This document shows positions 12,102 through 24,940 of a stretch of DNA of 64,000 bases, one piece after another. Positions within the stretch are counted from its first letter, which is position 1, and every line of letters starts with the position of its first letter. The stretch comes from Dromaius novaehollandiae. Its lineage: Eukaryota > Chordata > Aves > Casuariiformes > Dromaiidae. The DNA lies in assembly GCF_036370855.1 (NCBI RefSeq), contig NC_088103.1:33583904-33647903 (forward strand), written 5' to 3'. Both the position numbers and the translations under genes were made by a program. The notes below the pieces were generated by a model. It made no database searches. It was given only the letters and a program-made list of their open reading frames with translations, and was not told the DNA's origin.

Positions 12102-15100
12102 GCTGGTAGCCCTCGATGCCGCTGGCTGTCGACAGGCGTCTGTGGCTTTTGCTGTGGGGCCGATTTTGCTCGTGGGAGCCATGGCAGGGGATCGACATCG
12201 GGCGCTCTCGATCTTGAGCGGCATCGATGCCTGTCCGATTCCAGACCTATCGACAGGGCTCGATATCGATTCTCGATATCGAACCCTGTCGAGAGGACCG
12301 AAATCCGCTGGTTCTCCGCAGGCATGCCTAGCTTTTGCTCTGGGGCCGAGGGGGCTCTGGGGAGGCGCCGCAGCCCATCGACACGGACCGTTTTTCATGC
12401 CGACGGGCCTTGCCGAGTGTGGATTTCCCCACTGATGGCTGGGGCACCACGTGCACAGCCCTCGATCCCTCTCGGTACGCATCCATAGCTCTCGATCTCG
12501 AGAGGCCTCGAGGCCTGTGGATTTCCGTAGCTCCTTGCAGGGAGGCCCAGCACTGGGTGCTGACAATTATGGCAAAGTGTGGAGATGGATGCCGGCCGGT
12601 AGCCCTCGATGCCGCTGGCTGTCGACAGGCGTCTGTGGCTTTTGCTGTGGGGCCGATTTTGCTCGTGGGAGCCATGGCAGGGGATCGACATCGGGCGCTC
12701 TCGATCTTGAGCGGCATCGATGCCTGTCCGATTCCAGACCTATCGACAGGGCTCGATATCGATTCTCGATATCGAACCCTGTCGAGAGGCCCGAAATCCG
12801 CTGGTTCTCCGCAGGCATGCCTAGCTTTTGCTCTGGGGCCGAGGGGGCTCTGGGGAGGCACCGCAGCCCATCGACACGGACCGTTTTTCACGCCGACGGG
12901 CCTTGCCGAGTGTGGATTTCCCCACCGATGGCTGGGGCACCGCGTGCACAGCCCTCGATCCCTCTCGGTACGCATCCATAGCTCTCGATCTCGAGAGGCC
13001 TCGAGGCCTGTGGATTTCCGTAGCTCCTTGCAGGGATGCCCAGCACTGGGTGCTGACAGTTATGGCAAAGTGTGGAGATGGATGCCGGCCGGTAGCCCTC
13101 GATGCCGCTGGCTGTCGACAGGCGTCTGTGGCTTTTGCTGTGGGGCCGATTTTGCTCGTGGGAGCCATGGCAGGGGATCGACATCGGGCGCTCTCGATCT
13201 TGAGCGGCATCGATGCCTGTCCGTTTCCAGACCTATCGACAGGGCTCGATATCGATTCTCGATATCGAACCCTGTCGAGAGGCCCGAAATCCGCTGGTTC
13301 TCCGCAGGCATGCCTAGCTTTTGCTCTGGGGCCGAGGGGGCTCTGGGGAGGCGCCGCAGCCCATCGACACGGTCCGTTTTTCATGCCGACGGGCCTTGCC
13401 GAGTGTGGATTTCCCCACCGATGGCTGGGGCACCACGTGCACAGCCCTCGATCCCTCTCGGTACGCATCCATAGCTCTCGATCTCGAGAGGCCTCGAGGC
13501 CTGTGGATTTCCGTAGCTCCTTGCACGGATGCCCAGCACTGGGTGCTGACAGTTATGGCAAAGTGTGGAGATGGATGCCGGCCGGTAGCCCTCGATGCCG
13601 CTGGCTGTCGACAGGCGTCTGTGGCTTTTGCTGTGGGGCCGATTTTGCTCGTGGGAGCCAGGGCAGGGGATCGACATCGGGCGCTCTCGATCTTGAGCGG
13701 CATCGATGCCTGTCCGATTCCAGACCTATCGACAGGGCTCGATATCGATTCTCGATATCGAACCCTGTCGAGAGGCCCGAAATGCACTGGTTCTCCGCAG
13801 GCATGCCTAGCTTTTGCTCTGGGGCCGAGGGGGCTCTGGGGAGGCGCCGCAGCCCACCGACACGGACCGTTTTTCACGCCGACGGGCCTTGCCGAGTGTG
13901 GATTTCCCCACCGATGGCTGGGGCACCACGTGCACAGCCCTCGATCCCTCTCGGTACGCATCCATAGCTCTCGATCTCGAGAGGCCTCGAGGCCTGTGGA
14001 TTTCCGTAGCTCCTTGCAGGGATGCCCAGCACTGGGTGCTGACAGTTATGGCAAAGTGTGGAGATGGATGCCGGCCGGTAGCCCTCGATGCCGCTGGCTG
14101 TCGACAGGCGTCTGTGGCTTTTGCTGTGGGGCCGATTTTGCTCGTGGGAGCCATGGCAGGGGATCGACATCGGGCGCTCTCGATCTTGAGCGGCATCGAT
14201 GCCTGTCCGATTCCAGACCTATCGACAGGGCTCGATATCGATTCTCGATATCGAACCCTGTCGAGAGGCCCGAAATCCGCTGGTTCTCCGCAGGCATGCC
14301 TAGCTTTTGCTCTGGGGCCGAGGGGGCTCTGGGGAGGCGCCGCAGCCCGTCGACACGGTCCGTTTTTCACGCCGACGGGCCTTGCCGAGTGTGGATTTCC
14401 CCACCGATGGCTGGGGCACCACGTGCACAGCCCTCGATCCCTCTCGGTACGCATCCATAGCTCTCGATCTCGAGAGGCCTCGAGGCCTGTGGATTTCCGT
14501 AGCTCCTTGCAGGGATGCCCAGCACTGGGTGCTGACAGTTATGGCAAAGTGTGGAGATGGATGCCGGCCGGTAGCCCTCGATGCCGCTGGCTGTCGACAG
14601 GCGTCTGTGGCTTTTGCTGTGGGGCCGATTTTGCTCGTGGGAGCCAGGGCAGGGGATCGACATCGGGCGCTCTCGATCTTGAGCGGCATCGATGCCTGTC
14701 CGATTCCAGACCTATCGACAGGGCTCGATATCGATTCTCGATATCGAACCCTGTCGAGAGGCCCGAAATCCGCTGGTTCTCCGCAGGCATGCCTAGCTTT
14801 TGCTCTGGGGCCGAGGGGGCTCTGGGGAGGCGCCGCAGCCCACCGACACGGACCGTTTTTCACGCCGATGGGCCTTGCCGAGTGTGGATTTCCCCACCGA
14901 TGGCTGGGGCACCATGTGCACAGCCCTCGATCCCTCTCGGTACGCATCCATAGCTCTCGATCTCGAGAGGCCTCGAGGCCTGTGGATTTCCGTAGCTCCT
15001 TGCACGGATGCCCAGCACTGGGTGCTGACAATTATGGCAAAGTGTGGAGATGGATGCCGGCCGGTAGCCCTCGATGCCGCTGGCTGTCGACAGGCGTCTG

Positions 15101-16814
15101 TGGCTTTTGCTGTGGGGCCGATTTTGCTCGTGGGAGCCATGGCAGGGGATCGACATCGGGCGCTCTCGATCTTGAGCGGCATCGATGCCTGTCCGATTCC
15201 AGACCTATCGACAGGGCTCGATATCGATTCTCGATATCGAACCCTGTCGAGAGGCCCGAAATCCGCTGGTTCTCCGCAGGCATGCCTAGCTTTTGCTCTG
15301 GGGCCGAGGGGGCTCTGGGGAGGTGCCGCAGCCCATCGACACGGACCGTTTTTCACGCCGACGGGCCTTGCCGAGTGTGGATTTCCCCACCGATGGCTGG
15401 GGCACCACGTGCACAGCCCTCGATCCCTCTCGGTACGCATCCATAGCTCTCGATCTCGAGAGGCCTCGAGGCCTGTGGATTTCCGTAGCTCCTTGCACGG
15501 ATGCCCAGCACTGGGTGCTGACAGTTATGGCAAAGTGTGGAGATGGATGCCGGCCGGTAGCCCTCGATGCCGCTGGCTGTCGACAGGCGTCTGTGGCTTT
15601 TGCTGTGGGGCCGATTTTGCTCGTGGGAGCCATGGCAGGGGATCGACATCGGGCGCTCTCGATCTTGAGCGGCATCGATGCCTGTCCGATTCCAGACCTA
15701 TCGACAGGGCTCGATATCGATTCTCGATATCGAACCCTGTCGAGAGGCCCGAAATCCGCTGGTTCTCCGCAGGCATGCCTAGCTTTTGCTCTGGGGCCGA
15801 GGGGGCTCTGGGGAGGCGCCGCAGCCCACCGACACGGACCGTTTTTCACGCCGACGGGCCTTGCCGAGTGTGGATTTCCCCACCGATGGCTGGGGCACCA
15901 CGTGCACAGCCCTCGATCCCTCTCGGTACGCATCCATAGCTCTCGATCTCGAGAGGCCTCGAGGCCTGTGGATTTCCGTAGCTCCTTGCAGGGATGCCCA
16001 GCACTGGGTGCTGACAGTTATGGCAAAGTGTGGAGATGGATGCCGGCCGGTAGCCCTCGATGCCGCTGGCTGTCGACAGGCGTCTGTGGCTTTTGCTGTG
16101 GGGCCGATTTTGCTCGTGGGAGCCATGGCAGGGGATCGACATCGGGCGCTCTCGATCTTGAGCGGCATCGATGCCTGTCCGATTCCAGACCTATCGACAG
16201 GGCTCGATATCGATTCTCGATATCGAACCCTGTCGAGAGGCCCGAAATCCGCTGGTTCTCCGCAGGCATGCCTAGCTTTTGCTCTGGGGCCGAGGGGGCT
16301 CTGGGGAGGCGCCGCAGCCCACCGACACGGACCGTTTTTCACGCCGACGGGCCTTGCCGAGTGTGGATTTCCCCACCGATGGCTGGGGCACCACGTGCAC
16401 AGCCCTCGATCCCTCTCGGTACGCATCCATAGCTCTCGATCTCGAGAGGCCTCGAGGCCTGTGGATTTCCGTAGCTCCTTGCAGGGATGCCCAGCACTGG
16501 GTGCTGACAGTTATGGCAAAGTGTGGAGATGGATGCCGGCCGGTAGCCCTCGATGCCGCTGGCTGTCGACAGGCGTCTGTGGCTTTTGCTGTGGGGCCGA
16601 TTTTGCTCGTGGGAGCCATGGCAGGGGATCGACATCGGGCGCTCTCGATCTTGAGCGGCATCGATGCCTGTCCGATTCCAGACCTATCGACAGGGCTCGA
16701 TATCGATTCTCGATATCGAACCCTGTCGAGAGGCCCGAAATCCGCTGGTTCTCCGCAGGCATGCCTAGCTTTTGCTCTGGGGCCGAGGGGGCTCTGGGGA
16801 GGCGCCGCAGCCCA
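11894..16814. repeat. Ten-monomer block, copy 2 of the 19-monomer-offset duplication
   Basis: It carries the same ordered series of private monomer variants as 2527-7447. I saw no difference when the two blocks were compared by their translations in successive frames. Such identity over about 4.9 kb, compared with several differences between neighbouring monomers, points to recent block duplication by unequal exchange rather than monomer-by-monomer conversion. Confidence 0.85.
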
Positions 16815-18609
16815 CCGACACGGACCGTTTTTCACGCCGACGGGCCTTGCCGAGTGTGGATTTCCCCACCGATGGCTGGGGCACCACGTGCACAGCCCTC
16901 GATCCCTCTCGGTACGCATCCATAGCTCTCGATCTCGAGAGGCCTCGAGGCCTGTGGATTTCCGTAGCTCCTTGCACGGATGCCCAGCACTGGGTGCTGA
17001 CAGTTATGGCAAAGTGTGGAGATGGATGCCGGCCGGTAGCCCTCGATGCCGCTGGCTGTCGACAGGCGTCTGTGGCTTTTGCTGTGGGGCCGATTCTGCT
17101 CGTGGGAGCCATGGCAGGGGATCGACATCGAGCGCTCTCGATCTTGAGCGGCATCGATGCCTGTCCGATTCCAGACCTATTAACAGGGCTCGATATCGAT
17201 TCTCGATATCGAGCCCTGTCGAGAGGCCCGAAATCCGCTGGTTCTCCGCAGGCATGCCTAGCTTTTGCTCTGGGGCCGAGGGGGCTCTGGGGAGGCGCCG
17301 CAGCCCATCGACACGGACCGTTTTTCACGCCGACGGGCCTTGCCGAGTGTGGATTTCCCCACCGATGGCTGGGGCACCACGTGCACAGCCCTCGATCCCT
17401 CTCGGTACGCATCCATAGCTCTCGATCTCGAGAGGCCTCGAGGCCTGTGGATTTCCGTAGCTCCTTGCAGGGATGCCCAGCACTGGGTGCTGACAATTAT
17501 GGCAAAGTGTGGAGATGGATGCCGGCCGGTAGCCCTCGATGCCGCTGGCTGTCGACAGGCGTCTGTGGCTTTTGCTGTGGGGCCGATTTTGCTCGTGGGA
17601 GCCATGGCAGGGGATCGACATCGGGCGCTCTCGATCTTGAGCGGCATCGATGCCTGTCCGATTCCAGACCTATCGACAGGGCTCGATATCGATTCTCGAT
17701 ATCGAACCCTGTCGAGAGGCCCGAAATCCGCTGGTTCTCCGCAGGCATGCCTAGCTTTTGCTCTGGGGCCGAGGGGGCTCTGGGGAGGCGCCGCAGCCCA
17801 CCGACACGGACCGTTTTTCACGCCGACGGGCCTTGCCGAGTGTGGATTTCCCCACCGATGGCTGGGGCACCACGTGCACAGCCCTCGATCCCTCTCGGTA
17901 CGCATCCATAGCTCTCGATCTCGAGAGGCCTCGAGGCCTGTGGATTTCCGTAGCTCCTTGCAGGGATGCCCAGCACTGGGTGCTGACAGTTATGGCAAAG
18001 TGTGGAGATGGATGCCGGCCGGTAGCCCTCGATGCCGCTGGCTGTCGACAGGCGTCTGTGGCTTTTGCTGTGGGGCCGATTTTGCTCGTGGGAGCCATGG
18101 CAGGGGATCGACATCGGGCGCTCTCGATCTTGAGCGGCATCGATGCCTGTCCGATTCCAGACCTATCGACAGGGCTCGATATCGATTCTCGATATCGAAC
18201 CCTGTCGAGAGGCCCGAAATCCGCTGGTTCTCCGCAGGCATGCCTAGCTTTTGCTCTGGGGCCGAGGGGGCTCTGGGGAGGCGCCGCAGCCCATCGACAC
18301 GGACCGTTTTTCACGCCGACGGGCCTTGCCGAGTGTGGATTTCCCCACCGATGGCTGGGGCACCACGTGCACAGCCCTCGATCCCTCTCGGTACGCATCC
18401 ATAGCTCTCGATCTCGAGAGGCCTCGAGGCCTGTGGATTTCCGTAGCTCCTTGCACGGATGCCCAGCACTGGGTGCTGACAGTTATGGCAAAGTGTGGAG
18501 ATGGATGCCGGCCGGTAGCCCTCGATGCCGCTGGCTGTCGACAGGCGTCTGTGGCTTTTGCTGTGGGGCCGATTTTGCTCGTGGGAGCCATGGCAGGGGA
18601 TCGACATCG

Positions 18610-20482
18610 GGCGCTCTCGATCTTGAGCGGCATCGATGCCTGTCCGATTCCAGACCTATTAACAGGGCTCGATATCGATTCTCGATATCGAGCCCTGTCG
18701 AGAGGCCCGAAATCCGCTGGTTCTCCGCAGGCATGCCTAGCTTTTGCTCTGGGGCCGAGGGGGCTCTGGGGAGGCGCCGCAGCCCATCGACACGGACCGT
18801 TTTTCACGCCGACGGGCCTTGCCGAGTGTGGATTTCCCCACCGATGGCTGGGGCACCACGTGCACAGCCCTCGATCCCTCTCGGTACGCATCCATAGCTC
18901 TCGATCTCGAGAGGCCTCGAGGCCTGTGGATTTCCGTAGCTCCTTGCAGGGATGCCCAGCACTGGGTGCTGACAATTATGGCAAAGTGTGGAGATGGATG
19001 CCGGCCGGTAGCCCTCGATGCCGCTGGCTGTCGACAGGCGTCTGTGGCTTTTGCTGTGGGGCCGATTTTGCTCGTGGGAGCCATGGCAGGGGATCGACAT
19101 CGGGCGCTCTCGATCTTGAGCGGCATCGATGCCTGTCCGATTCCAGACCTATCGACAGGGCTCGATATCGATTCTCGATATCGAACCCTGTCGAGAGGCC
19201 CGAAATCCGCTGGTTCTCCGCAGGCATGCCTAGCTTTTGCTCTGGGGCCGAGGGGGCTCTGGGGAGGCGCCGCAGCCCACCGACACGGACCGTTTTTCAC
19301 GCCGACGGGCCTTGCCGAGTGTGGATTTCCCCACCGATGGCTGGGGCACCACGTGCACAGCCCTCGATCCCTCTCGGTACGCATCCATAGCTCTCGATCT
19401 CGAGAGGCCTCGAGGCCTGTGGATTTCCGTAGCTCCTTGCAGGGATGCCCAGCACTGGGGGCTGACAGTTATGGCAAAGTGTGGAGATGGATGCCGGCCA
19501 GTAGCCCTCGATGCCGCTGGCTGTCGACAGGCGTCTGTGGCTTTTGCTGTGGGGCCGATTTTGCTCGTGGGAGCCATGGCAGGGGATCGACATCGGGCGC
19601 TCTCGATCTTGAGCGGCATCGATGCCTGTCCGATTCCAGACCTATCGACAGGGCTCGACATCGAATCTCGATATCGAGCCCTGTCGAGAGGCCCGAAATC
19701 CGCTGGTTCTCCGCAGGCATGCCTAGCTTTTGCTCTGGGGCCGAGGGGGCTCTGGGGAGGCGCCGCAGCCCATCGACATGGACCGTTTTTCACGCCGACG
19801 GGCCTTGCCGAGCGTGGATTTCCCCACCGATGGCTGGGGCACCACGTGCACAGCCCTCGATCCCTCTCGGTACGCATCCATAGCTCTCGATCTCGAGAGG
19901 CCTCGAGGCCTGTGGATTTCCGTAGCTCCTTGCACGGATGCCCAGCACTGGGTGCTGACAGTTATGGCAAAGTGTGGAGATGGATGCCGGCCGGTAGCCC
20001 TCGATGCCGCTGGCTGTCGACAGGCGTCTGTGGCTTTTGCTGTGGGGCCGATTTTGCTCGTGGGAGCCATGGCAGGGGATCGACATCGAGCGCTCTCGAT
20101 CTTGAGCGGCATCGATGCCTGTCCGATTCCAGACCTATCGACAGGGCTCGATATCGATTCTCGATATCGAACCCTGTCGAGAGGCCCGAAATCCGCTGGT
20201 TCTCCGCAGGCATGCCTAGCTTTTGCTCTGGGGCCGAGGGGGCTCTGGGGAGGCGCCGCAGCCCACCGACACGGACCGTTTTTCACGCCGACGGGCCTTG
20301 CCGAGTGTGGATTTCCCCACCGATGGCTGGGGCACCACGTGCACAGCCCTCGATCCCTCTCGGTACGCATCCATAGCTCTCGATCTCGAGAGGCCTCGAG
20401 GCCTGTGGATTTCCGTAGCTCCTTGCAGGGATGCCCAGCACTGGGTGCTGACAATTATGGCAAAGTGTGGAGATGGATGCCG
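18610..20482. repeat. Multi-monomer block, copy 2 (17-unit offset)
   Basis: This is the partner of 10229-12101 with the same private variants in the same order. The array is therefore a mosaic of overlapping block duplications with 4-, 17- and 19-unit spacing, not a single regular higher-order repeat. Confidence 0.8.
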
Positions 20483-22562
20483 GCCGGTAGCCCTCGATGC
20501 CGCTGGCTGTCGACAGGCGTCTGTGGCTTTTGCTGTGGGGCCGATTTTGCTCGTGGGAGCCATGGCAGGGGATCGACATCGGGCGCTCTCGATCTTGAGC
20601 GGCATCGATGCCTGTCCGATTGCAGACCTATCGACAGGGCTCGATATCGATTCTCGATATCGAACCCTGTCGAGAGGCCCGAAATCCGCTGGTTCTCCGC
20701 AGGCATGCCTAGCTTTTGCTCTGGGGCCGAGGGGGCTCTGGGGAGGTGCCGCAGCCCACCGACACGGACCGTTTTTCACGCCGACGGGCCTTGCCGAGTG
20801 TGGATTTCCCCACCGATGGCTGGGGCACCACGTGCACAGCCCTCGATCCCTCTCGGTACGCATCCATAGCTCTCGATCTCGAGAGGCCTCGAGGCCTGTG
20901 GATTTCCGTAGCTCCTTGCAGGGAGGCCCAGCACTGGGTGCTGACAATTATGGCAAAGTGTGGAGATGGATGCCGGCCGGTAGCCCTCGATGCCGCTGGC
21001 TGTCGACAGGCGTCTGTGGCTTTTGCTGTGGGGCCGATTTTGCTCGTGGGAGCCATGGCAGGGGATCGACATCGGGCGCTCTCGATCTTGAGCGGCATCG
21101 ATGCCTGTCCGATTCCAGACCTATCGACAGGGCTCGATATCGATTCTCGATATCGAACCCTGTCGAGAGGCCCGAAATCCGCTGGTTCTCCGCAGGCATG
21201 CCTAGCTTTTGCTCTGGGGCCGAGGGGGCTCTGGGGAGGCGCCGCAGCCCATCGACACGGACCGTTTTTCACGCCGACGGGCCTTGCCGAGCGTGGATTT
21301 CCCCACCGATGGCTGGGGCACCACGTGCACAGCCCTCGATCCCTCTCGGTACGCATCGATAGCTCTCGATCTCGAGAGGCCTCAAGGCCTGTGGATTTCC
21401 GTAGCTCCTTGCAGGGATGCCCAGCACTGGGTGCTGACAGTTATGGCAAAGTGTGGAGATGGATGCCGGCCGGTAGCCCTCGATGTCGCTGGCTGTCGAC
21501 AGGCGTCTGTGGCTTTTGCTGTGGGGCCGATTTTGCTCGTGGGAGCCATGGCAGGGGATCGACATCGAGCGCTCTCGATCTTGAGCGGCATCGATGCCTG
21601 TCTGATTCCAGACCTATCGACAGGGCTCGATATCGATTCTCGACATGGAACCCTGTCGAGAGGCCCGAAATCCGCTGGTTCTCCGCAGGCATGCCTAGCT
21701 TTTGCTCTGGGGCCGAGGGGGCTCTGGGGAGGTGCCGCAGCCCACCGACACGGACCGTTTTTCACGCCGACGGGCCTTGCCGAGTGTGGATTTCCCCACC
21801 GATGGCTGGGGCACCATGTGCACAGCCCTCGATCCCTCTCGGTACGCATCGATAGCTCTCGATCTCGAGAGGCCTCGAGGCCTGTGGATTTCCGTAGCTC
21901 CTTGCAGGGATGCCCAGCACTGGGTGCTGACAATTATGGCAAAGTGTGGAGATGGATGCCGGCCGGTAGCCCTCGATGCCGCTGGCTGTCGACAGGCGTC
22001 TGTGGCTTTTGCTGTGGGGCCGATTTTGCTCGTGGGAGCCATGGCAGGGGATCGACATCGGGCGCTCTCGATCTTGAGCGGCATCGATGCCTGTCCGATT
22101 CCAGACCTATCGACAGGGCTCGATATCGAATCTCGATATCGAACCCTGTCGAGAGGCCCGAAATCCGCTGGTTCTCCGCAGGCATGCCTAGCTTTTGCTC
22201 TGGGGCCGAGGGGGCTCTGGGGAGGCGCCGCAGCCCATCGACACGGACCGTTTTTCACGCCGACGGGCCTTGCCGAGTGTGGATTTCCCCACCGATGGCT
22301 GGGGCACCACGTGCACAGCCCTCGATCCCTCTCGGTACGCATCCATAGCTCTCGATCTCGAGAGGCCTCGAGGCCTGTGGATTTCCGTAGCTCCTTGCAG
22401 GGATGCCCAGCACTGGGTGCTGACAGTTATGGCAAAGTGTGGAGATGGATGCCGGCCGGTAGCCCTCGATGCCGCTGGCTGTCGACAGGCGTCTGTGGCT
22501 TTTGCTGTGGGGCCGATTTTGCTCGTGGGAGCCATGGCAGGGGATCGACATCGGGCGCTCTC

Positions 22563-22715
22563 CATATTTCTCCTTAGGCAAGGGGTGGCTATAGCCTGTA
22601 CTTCTTAGGCAAGGGGTAGTTATAGCCTCCCCTTAGGCAAGGGATGGCTATAACCTCCCCTTTTAGTCAATGGTTGGCTATAGCTTCCCCTTTTGCAGGG
22701 GCTTTCTGTAGCCTA
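22563..22715. repeat. Degenerate minisatellite, about 29-bp unit, at the satellite edge
   Basis: About five diverged units follow the truncated last satellite monomer. Each is built on CTTAGGCAAGGGGTGGCTAT followed by AGCC and a pyrimidine run. The first three are clear (about 22571, 22602, 22630), and the last two (about 22658 and 22687) are decayed. There is no similarity to the 493-bp unit. Confidence 0.8.
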
Positions 22716-24425
22716 GAGCACCCAGGCCTCCCACCGCCGGCCCTGGCAGCAGCTGCGTCCGGGCCTGCCCCCGGCTTTCCCTGGACGTTTCGGAGGGCAA
22801 AGAACCTCCATGTCCCGGGCCGCCCTCTCACCCCACTTTCGTTCCTGGAGAGTCTGTTTCCACTCCGCAACCTTCAGCGTGGCGCAGGTGCCCGCACCAC
22901 TCAACCGCCCCCCCGGCCGCCTCCCCTCCGTGGGATGATCTTGCCTGGAAACTCCAGCTACCCTTCCTCTAAGGCCCTTCCCAAAAATGCAGACTTTCCC
23001 TGGGGCCGTCTCAGCCCGTCAGGCGCCAGCAGCCTCCTCGTAACCCTCTTCGCCAGCTGGCCCAAACCCCTGGGGAAGCGTCAGCGCTGAGACGCGGTCC
23101 CTCTCAGCAGCGAGCTGATTTGCCGTTTCTTGTGAAATCTGCCATTTCCCAGCAGCGGCAGCGGCGAGAGGGTTCACGAGTCACTGCCAGCCGCCCCAGC
23201 CCGGCCGGCTGCGCTCCTTCCCCTCTCGCTTCTGCTCTGGAGCCTGCTGGGGCTAGGGACAAGCCCTCTGGCTGTACCGTGGCGGGGGACGCCCCCGCTT
23301 CCCCGGCCACGCTTCCGCCGTAAGTGCAGCAAGGCCGGGCCAGCTGCACTGCAGCATCCTTCCCAGTGGCGAGGTGCTGGGTGGGGCCCGTTGCCTTCAG
23401 CATCTCTGCGGGTGCCGAACAGGGTCCAGCGCGGTGAATGTCACCCCTGGCCCAACTCCTGCCTGTGTACCCCATCCACTTCCATCTCTCCCGCCTCCTG
23501 GCAATTTCAGAAAATTCGCTTAATTTCTACCCATGTTGCCAGAAGGATGGGAAAAGCAGATGCAGGATAAAAACAGCCGGGCAGGTGTGGCAGGGAGGCC
23601 TGCACTGGGCAAGGCAGCAGTGCGAGCAAAGCCCTCCACAAGGGAGAGAGGCAGAGCGGTCCCCCGCAGCAGGAGAGCTGCTGCTGCCGGCCACGCCGGA
23701 GCAGACAGAGGAGGTTTCTCGCCAGGCGTCACTGGTGGCTGTAGTAATGGCTAAGCTCCCTCTCACTTAGCCACAGGGCATAAAGCACTCAGTTCACAGG
23801 CGTCCCTCGCGCCAGCATCTCCAGGCCGGAGCCAGGCTGCAAAGCGGCGCAGACGGCCCTTTCTGCAAGTCCCTGCGGTGCAATGGTGGCCACAGAGGGT
23901 GTCGTGGGGCCGTACGTGCATGAGTGGGACCCACACCTCTGGGGCAGCCTCTGACTGGGCAGCAATAACGCTGCAAGGTCTTTTAATTGCCGTCCAGTCT
24001 CCGAGCCTTTAAATTCACTTTGGTCCTGCTGCCTGGCTTTCTCTGCGGTCACAGGGGCTCTCTAGAGCCAGAAGCAGATTTTCGTCCTCCAGCAGCCACG
24101 GGCTGTCCCGCAGCCTCCCCTCCCATAAGGCTGAGCTGCCCAAAAGGGTGAAATCCCCACGTTCGTTTTCTGCGTTTCCACTTGAGCGTGGCTCCAGGAA
24201 GCTCTCGCTTCCCCCCGATAAATGCCGAGCCTCTGCGCTTCCGGAGAGAGCCCGGCCGGGCCTCTCCTCACTCCGGCTGCCCTGGCCGGGGGGGGAAAGC
24301 AAGGGAAATCTAGAGAAACGCAGCCCAGGAGGAGCCAGGTCTCGGCCGCTCGCCCCTGCTTTCGGCAGGACCAGCAAAAACTGGGAGCTGGGTGATGGAC
24401 CCAACCTGAAACATGCTCCCCCCAC

Positions 24426-24466
24426 CTTCTCCTCCTCCTCTTCCTCCTCCTCCTCCTCTTCCTCCC
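24426..24466. repeat. Polypyrimidine TCC/CTT microsatellite
   Basis: An imperfect run of TCC and CTT triplets, purely pyrimidine on the plus strand. Confidence 0.9.
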
Positions 24467-24940
24467 AGGACCTGCATCAACCCGGGCAGCACCCAGCGTG
24501 TGCCCCACTCCTTCCTCCCTGCCACATAGGGAGGGCCCTGCCCTGCTCCCAGCTCCCAGCCCATCTCCCTGGTGTCAGGCCTGGAGCCGCATCCCAGCCA
24601 GCTTGTGCCACTGGTTCCCCCCCTCGTGTCTGCTTCTCCCTGCTTTCCCTGGCACCACTCCAATGCAGGCGTGCGCTGGTGTCCCAGGAGGCCGGCTCCC
24701 TGCTCGGAGCAGAGAAGGGCTGAGATTTGGCAGGACCCCAGGCCAGGCACCTGCCTCAGCAGGCCAGCTCTGAGGCTGCAGTGCTGTGGGGTGCGAGGGG
24801 TTAAACGGCCAGGCTGGGGCAACCAGTGTAGAAAGGTAAGGAGAAGCCCCCAGCCATCTCCTGTTTGGAGAAGCTGCTTGGGCGATGAGCATAAGGAGAG
24901 AGCGGCATGCGCAGCCTCTTGTGCAACCCTCCTTCATGTC

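Larger units (their letters stand above)
1..22562. repeat. 493-bp tandem satellite array, 45.8 monomers
   Basis: The landmark GCCTAGCTTTTGCTCTGGGG recurs exactly every 493 bases (1, 494, 987 and so on), always in the same orientation and without length change. The array runs off the left edge and stops at 22562, part-way through a monomer, after GGGCGCTCTC. Monomers differ by only a few substitutions. The unit is GC-rich with about 44 CpG (hand count in the first copy), many of them inside TCGA. Three internal regions resemble each other, so the unit probably grew from shorter repeats. Because 493 is not a multiple of 3, the reading frame shifts by one at each monomer. The long open frames seen in it start at TTG and span several monomers, so I read them as non-coding. 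I do not recognise the family. A centromeric, pericentromeric or other heterochromatic satellite is inferred from structure only. Confidence 0.98.

Noticed and set aside
10-22348. Dozens of 379-, 243-, 215-, 197-, 176-, 98- and 83-residue open frames in the satellite
   Set aside because: They repeat every 493 bases, overlap on both strands and slide frame at each monomer. The 379-residue ones begin at TTG. Low stop density follows from GC-rich repeat sequence, so these are not genes.
1-22562. CRISPR-like regular repeats
   Set aside because: The 493-bp units are contiguous with no unique spacers, and the flanking genes are vertebrate.
1-22562. Ribosomal DNA or a multicopy gene cluster
   Set aside because: No rRNA, tRNA or histone-like segment occurs in the unit, and there is no coding frame that stays in phase.
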